From positions 1,116,001 to 1,180,000 of the forward strand of contig NZ_FUWZ01000001.1 in NCBI RefSeq assembly GCF_900167135.1: a stretch of 64,000 bases of DNA, read 5' to 3'. The notes under the pieces are model-generated. The model did no database searches and was not told the origin of the DNA. It worked only from the letters and a program-made list of their open reading frames with translations. This DNA comes from Chitinophaga eiseniae. GTDB lineage: Bacteria > Bacteroidota > Bacteroidia > Chitinophagales > Chitinophagaceae. Of the stretch, positions 63,609 through 64,000 are shown piece after piece. The position numbers and the translations under genes are program-made. Numbering within the stretch: position 1 is the first letter of the stretch; the number at the start of each line of letters is the position of its first letter.

Positions 63609-64000
63609 ATGAACATTTCCAGAAGGAATTTCCTGCGGCAAGGTACCCTGGCATTGGCAGGGGCCACGCTTTTATCCCGGCCGCTGCTGGCGGCGGGCGC
63701 TAAAAAAGAAGTGATGGGCATACAGCTGTACTCTATCCGGGCAGATATGAAAAAAGATCCCCTGGGTACGCTCAAACAGCTGTCGGCCATGGGCTACCGT
63801 CATGTAGAACACGCCAATTACGTGAACCGCAAATTCTATGGTTACGCCCCCACGGAGTTTAAAAAAGTACTGGCCGACCTCGGGCTGTCCATGCCCAGCG
63901 GTCATACTGTATTGGGGCGCACCCACTGGGACCCGGCGGCCAGGGACTTTACCGATGCGTGGAAATATACCGTAGAGGATGCGGCGGTGGTAGGACAGAA
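63609..64000 (+). CDS. Tat-exported sugar phosphate isomerase/epimerase, 3' end outside window
   Basis: 130 residues are visible from the ATG at 63609; the frame runs off the window. The N-terminus is a twin-arginine signal (SRRNFLRQGTLALAGATLLS, cleavage near LLAAGA). Next comes the start of a xylose isomerase-like TIM barrel: VMGIQLYSIRADMKKDPLGT, LKQLSAMGYRHVEHANYVNR. This fold is found in the IolE/sugar phosphate isomerase group of periplasmic Bacteroidota enzymes, often near sugar-oxidising genes. Catalytic residues lie beyond the visible part. The function stays open. Confidence 0.85.
   Translation, partial: MNISRRNFLRQGTLALAGATLLSRPLLAAGAKKEVMGIQLYSIRADMKKDPLGTLKQLSAMGYRHVEHANYVNRKFYGYAPTEFKKVLADLGLSMPSGHTVLGRTHWDPAARDFTDAWKYTVEDAAVVGQ

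Overview
The window reads as chromosomal DNA of a Bacteroidota organism, most likely a Chitinophaga-like member of the Chitinophagaceae. Evidence: a SusC/SusD pair under an ECF sigma/FecR module, an Oar-like TonB-dependent receptor, a giant surface protein with a gliding-type (CHU_C, type IX secretion type B) C-terminus, a GLPGLI protein, a GH144 enzyme (a family founded on a Chitinophaga pinensis enzyme), many lipoprotein signals, and promoters of the Bacteroidota form TTTG/TANNTTTG. No rRNA, tRNA, CRISPR array, insertion sequence or phage gene was seen. The DNA is moderately GC-rich, except for an AT-richer toxin-antitoxin-like pair near 10.1-10.7 kb.

Layout. 1-9.9 kb (+): the end of one operon, with a DUF4397-like protein (5' end outside the window), three fasciclin (FAS1) lipoproteins, an Oar-like TonB-dependent receptor and a TIG/NHL lipoprotein, closed by a strong terminator. 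10.0-11.2 kb: a HigBA-like pair and an ecotin-type protease inhibitor. 11.2-21.1 kb (-): a polysaccharide utilization locus in the order ECF sigma, FecR anti-sigma, SusC, SusD, GH144 beta-1,2-glucanase-type enzyme, GH43 enzyme. 21.2-27.9 kb: a SufR-like cysteine-rich regulator divergent from a complete RND efflux operon (adaptor, pump, outer membrane factor), with a palindromic operator between them. 27.9-28.05 kb: a large nested inverted repeat. 28.1-32.5 kb: an uncharacterised 538-aa protein, a ChrA-type chromate transporter, a DUF3995 protein, and a hypothetical protein with a possible coupled 45-aa ORF. 32.7-35.2 kb (+): a MarR-AraC-SDR operon with a duplicated operator. 35.2-38.2 kb (-): wecF-wecD-wecE, which would make and transfer the amino sugar Fuc4NAc. 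38.8-49.7 kb (+): one gene for a 3648-aa adhesin-like protein with 22 DUF11-type repeats. 49.8-55.4 kb (-): a two-component system followed by an outer membrane beta-barrel protein and a GLPGLI protein. 55.6-59.5 kb (-): a PVC-type cytochrome c/beta-propeller/HEAT protein and a class C beta-lactamase-like hydrolase. 59.7-61.4 kb (+): a LytS/LytTR two-component pair. 61.4-63.0 kb (-): an ECF42-type sigma factor and its DGPF/YCII partner. 63.2 kb (+): a 47-aa lanthipeptide-precursor-like peptide. 63.6 kb to the end (+): a Tat-exported sugar phosphate isomerase/epimerase-like protein, cut by the window edge.

The genes mostly serve the cell surface: glycan capture and digestion, adhesion, efflux, surface glycosylation, and the signalling that controls them. 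The least conventional items are the orphan lanthipeptide-like ORF, the 22-repeat adhesin, the FAS1-rich receptor operon, the RND pump paired with a likely Fe-S or metal-binding regulator, the wecFDE cassette, and dispersed CGCAAAG-rich inverted repeats. All family assignments come from reading the translated sequences; no database search was run.
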